A stretch of 47,807 nt of DNA, from IMG/VR virus record IMGVR_UViG_3300021168_000046, positions 1 through 47,807 of that record, one strand, 5' to 3'. Numbering within the stretch: the first letter of the stretch is position 1; each line of letters starts with the position of its first letter. The notes below the pieces were generated by a model. It ran no database searches. It had not been told where the DNA came from and saw only the letters and a program-made list of their open reading frames with translations. This document shows, in pieces, positions 46,422 through 47,807 of the stretch. The position numbers were made by a program, and so were the translations under genes. The stretch comes from a virus.

Positions 46422-47138
46422 ATGCAGTTTTATCTCGGCATCCATCAGCCTTCCGACGCCAAGTATCTCGACCGGGTATTCGTCAGCGTCACTCGGCTGA
46501 GCGGCCCCAAGGGCCGCAAGCGCAAGTTCACCGACCAACCCTGGATTATGGATTCAGGGGCGTTCACGACCATCGCCAGGCATGGCGGCTACCCAGAACC
46601 GCCGGCCGCCTACGCAGAACACATCCGCCGCTGGGCGGCCCCAAACCTGGTCGCCGCGGTGGCGCAAGATTTCATGTGCGAAGAGTTCATGCTGGCCAAA
46701 ACCGGCCTGACGCTCGCCGACCACCAGCGACTGACAATCGAGCGTTACGACGAGCTGCGCCGAGAAGACACCGCCGGCGTCCTCATCATGCCGGTCTTGC
46801 AGGGTTATGCCCCGGACGATTACGCCCGCCACGCCCTCGCCTATGGCGACCGGCTGGCGTTAGGCGCTTATGTGGGCGTCGGCAGCGTCTGCAAACGCAA
46901 CAGCCGCCCTGCGGCTATTGTGGCCGTTTTGGAGGCAATCAAACATGCGCGTCCTGATCTTCGACTGCACGGTTTTGGCCTCAAGACCACAAGCCTGGCG
47001 GTCAAAGAAATCCACGACCACCTTGAATCCGCCGACAGCATGGCTTGGTCGTTCGCCGCCCGCCGGCAAGGGCGCAACCAAAACGATTGGCGCGAAGCAG
47101 CAGCGTTCGTCACCACGATCGAAACCCTCAGTGCGTAG
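46422..47138 (+). CDS. DpdA/queuine tRNA-ribosyltransferase-like enzyme
   Basis: A protein of 238 residues with TGT-superfamily signatures: YLGIHQPSDAKYL at the start, WIMDSGAFTTIARHGG with the DSG(A/G)F motif (44-48), AQDFMCEEFMLAKTGLT, MPVLQGYAPDDYA (LQG at 126-128), ALGAYVGVGSVCKR (150s), LHGFGLKT and ADSMAWS (204-210). In the family, base exchange puts a 7-deazaguanine into nucleic acid; phage DpdA members modify DNA. The start is ATG 46422; in-frame codons upstream lack a ribosome site. Length is short compared with full TGTs (~370), as in small phage members. I see no preQ0-making genes. It is transcribed against the late block, and its end overlaps the portal by 11 bases. Confidence 0.87.
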   Translation: MQFYLGIHQPSDAKYLDRVFVSVTRLSGPKGRKRKFTDQPWIMDSGAFTTIARHGGYPEPPAAYAEHIRRWAAPNLVAAVAQDFMCEEFMLAKTGLTLADHQRLTIERYDELRREDTAGVLIMPVLQGYAPDDYARHALAYGDRLALGAYVGVGSVCKRNSRPAAIVAVLEAIKHARPDLRLHGFGLKTTSLAVKEIHDHLESADSMAWSFAARRQGRNQNDWREAAAFVTTIETLSA

Positions 47139-47807
47139 GCCCGGTCAACCGCCCCATGCCGGGCGTCGGCATCGCCGGGCCTGAACCCTGCGGCGGCACC
47201 GGCGGCGGGAAGCTGCCGCCTGGCCGCGGATTCTGCGGCGGGTTCTGTTCGCCGGCCGGCCCCTGCATCTGCGGCGACTTCGGCGTCGCTCCGGCCGCCG
47301 GCGTCGCCACCTGGCCGACGCCAGGCGGTCCAGCAGGCCCATGCGCCATGGTGTTCATGGCCACGATCGAAGGCAGCGGCGACTTGAAGGCTTGGGTGAG
47401 GTCGAGCTTGTCATCGAGGCGATGCAGGAGATCGCGCGCCAAGAACTCGGGGTCGATGCCAGGGATCTGCATCACCAGGGGGTAAATCTTCTGCGCGTTG
47501 GCGATCTGTTGCGCCTGGTTCGGGTTGCCCGAGCTACCGGCCTCGATCTCCAGCCAAACCTCTTCGCTGATCTGCTGCCGCGTCAGATCCGGCCAAACCG
47601 CGCCGGGGCCGACGATGCGCTTCACCGTCGCTTCGCTGACGTTCGAGAACAGGAGCTGCCCGCCATAGCGGGCCAGATGGGTCAGGAGATCGTCGAGGTC
47701 ATCGACGTTCGAGTCATTGGTCGTGGTGCGCGAAGCTTCGGCAATCTGCGACTGCGTCGCCGTGTCGGAATTGGTCGGCCCCATATTGGCTTCCTGGAAG
47801 CCAACCA
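47128..47807 (-). CDS. Phage portal protein, C-terminal part (continues from position 1)
   Basis: This is the rest of the portal frame that enters at base 1. The final 126 bases duplicate the start of the window, so the joined gene counts them once. It contains TVKRIVGPGAVWPDLTR, helices around IANAQKIYPLVMQIPG, DLLHRLDDKLDLTQAF, and a Pro/Gly-rich tail (residues about 745-812) similar in kind to the internal insertion. The stop at 47128 overlaps the end of the DpdA-like gene on the other strand by 11 bases. Confidence 0.85.
   Translation of the reverse strand, partial: VGFQEANMGPTNSDTATQSQIAEASRTTTNDSNVDDLDDLLTHLARYGGQLLFSNVSEATVKRIVGPGAVWPDLTRQQISEEVWLEIEAGSSGNPNQAQQIANAQKIYPLVMQIPGIDPEFLARDLLHRLDDKLDLTQAFKSPLPSIVAMNTMAHGPAGPPGVGQVATPAAGATPKSPQMQGPAGEQNPPQNPRPGGSFPPPVPPQGSGPAMPTPGMGRLTGPTH
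47680..47807. repeat. Terminal direct repeat, right copy
   Basis: Identical to bases 3-128 over 126 bases; position 47681 is g where position 2 is t. Joining the copies gives a circle of about 47,679 bp and a continuous portal gene. Confidence 0.95.

Noticed and set aside
46079-46423. A leftward frame beginning VLRVCQKCGTTPNPWDVK, which looks like a zinc ribbon
   Set aside because: Only the first ~20 residues are convincing. The rest runs out of frame through the scaffold gene with Arg/Pro-rich sequence, and there is no stop that would end a small real gene before it.
46422-47138. A DpdA-containing full deazaguanine gene set
   Set aside because: I searched the other genes for GTP cyclohydrolase, QueD, QueE and QueC features and found none. 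Only the transferase-like gene is claimed.
1-47807. CRISPR arrays, insertion sequences, rRNA
   Set aside because: No regularly spaced direct repeats, transposase motifs or rRNA-like sequence were seen. The repeats found are the terminal one, the 22-bp pair and short stems.

Overview
The window looks like a complete circular (or terminally redundant) genome of a temperate, podovirus-like phage. Bases 3-128 recur exactly as the last 126 bases, and the portal gene reads in frame across that joint, so the unique genome is about 47,679 bp. The DNA is GC-rich. The host is probably an alphaproteobacterium, perhaps in the Rhizobiales. That guess rests on codon use, on the general look of the small accessory proteins, and on a phage-carried protein with a PEPxxWA-type C-terminal sorting signal; it is an inference.

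Layout. (1) A leftward late block starts near 11.65 kb, runs to base 1, wraps through the end of the window and continues down to 31.03 kb. In order of transcription it holds a zinc-knuckle protein, a possible small terminase, a receptor-binding/appendage protein, a tail fibre with an S74 self-cleaving chaperone, an endolysin and two small membrane proteins, an Ig-like protein, a proline-rich repeat protein, large terminase, portal, scaffold, major capsid protein, head-tail adaptor, nozzle, two acetyltransferase-like proteins, several internal virion proteins and two SleB-type wall hydrolases, one of them fused to a VanY-like peptidase. (2) At 12.0-12.9 kb sits a two-gene cassette: a leftward secreted PEP-CTERM protein and a divergent lone LuxR-type DNA-binding domain. 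(3) From 17.9 down to 12.8 kb is a leftward run of tightly overlapping small genes headed by an XRE repressor-like gene, with a second XRE protein, a winged-helix protein, zinc-ribbon proteins and membrane proteins. (4) From 18.2 to 29.2 kb is a rightward replication operon: RuvC-like resolvase, SNF2-like helicase, DUF2800 nuclease, DUF2815 ssDNA-binding protein, family A DNA polymerase and a primase-helicase. (5) A P4-type tyrosine integrase with a repeat-rich leader lies at 29.2-30.6 kb.

How it works together. The XRE gene and the rightward operon diverge from one 284-bp control region, the usual shape of a lysogeny switch, and the integrase fits a temperate life. Replication enzymes are phage-encoded, but I found no RNA polymerase gene although the virion genes are T7-like, so transcription presumably depends on the host. 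Three single rightward genes are inserted into the leftward late block (9.9, 35.2 and 46.4 kb). The largest is a DpdA/queuine tRNA-ribosyltransferase-like enzyme, suggesting 7-deazaguanine modification of phage DNA.

Most notable are the PEP-CTERM/LuxR cassette, the lone DpdA-like gene, and the structured, AT-rich 11.7-12.0 kb control region. High GC gives long open frames opposite nearly every gene. I recognised no tRNA, rRNA, CRISPR array or insertion sequence.
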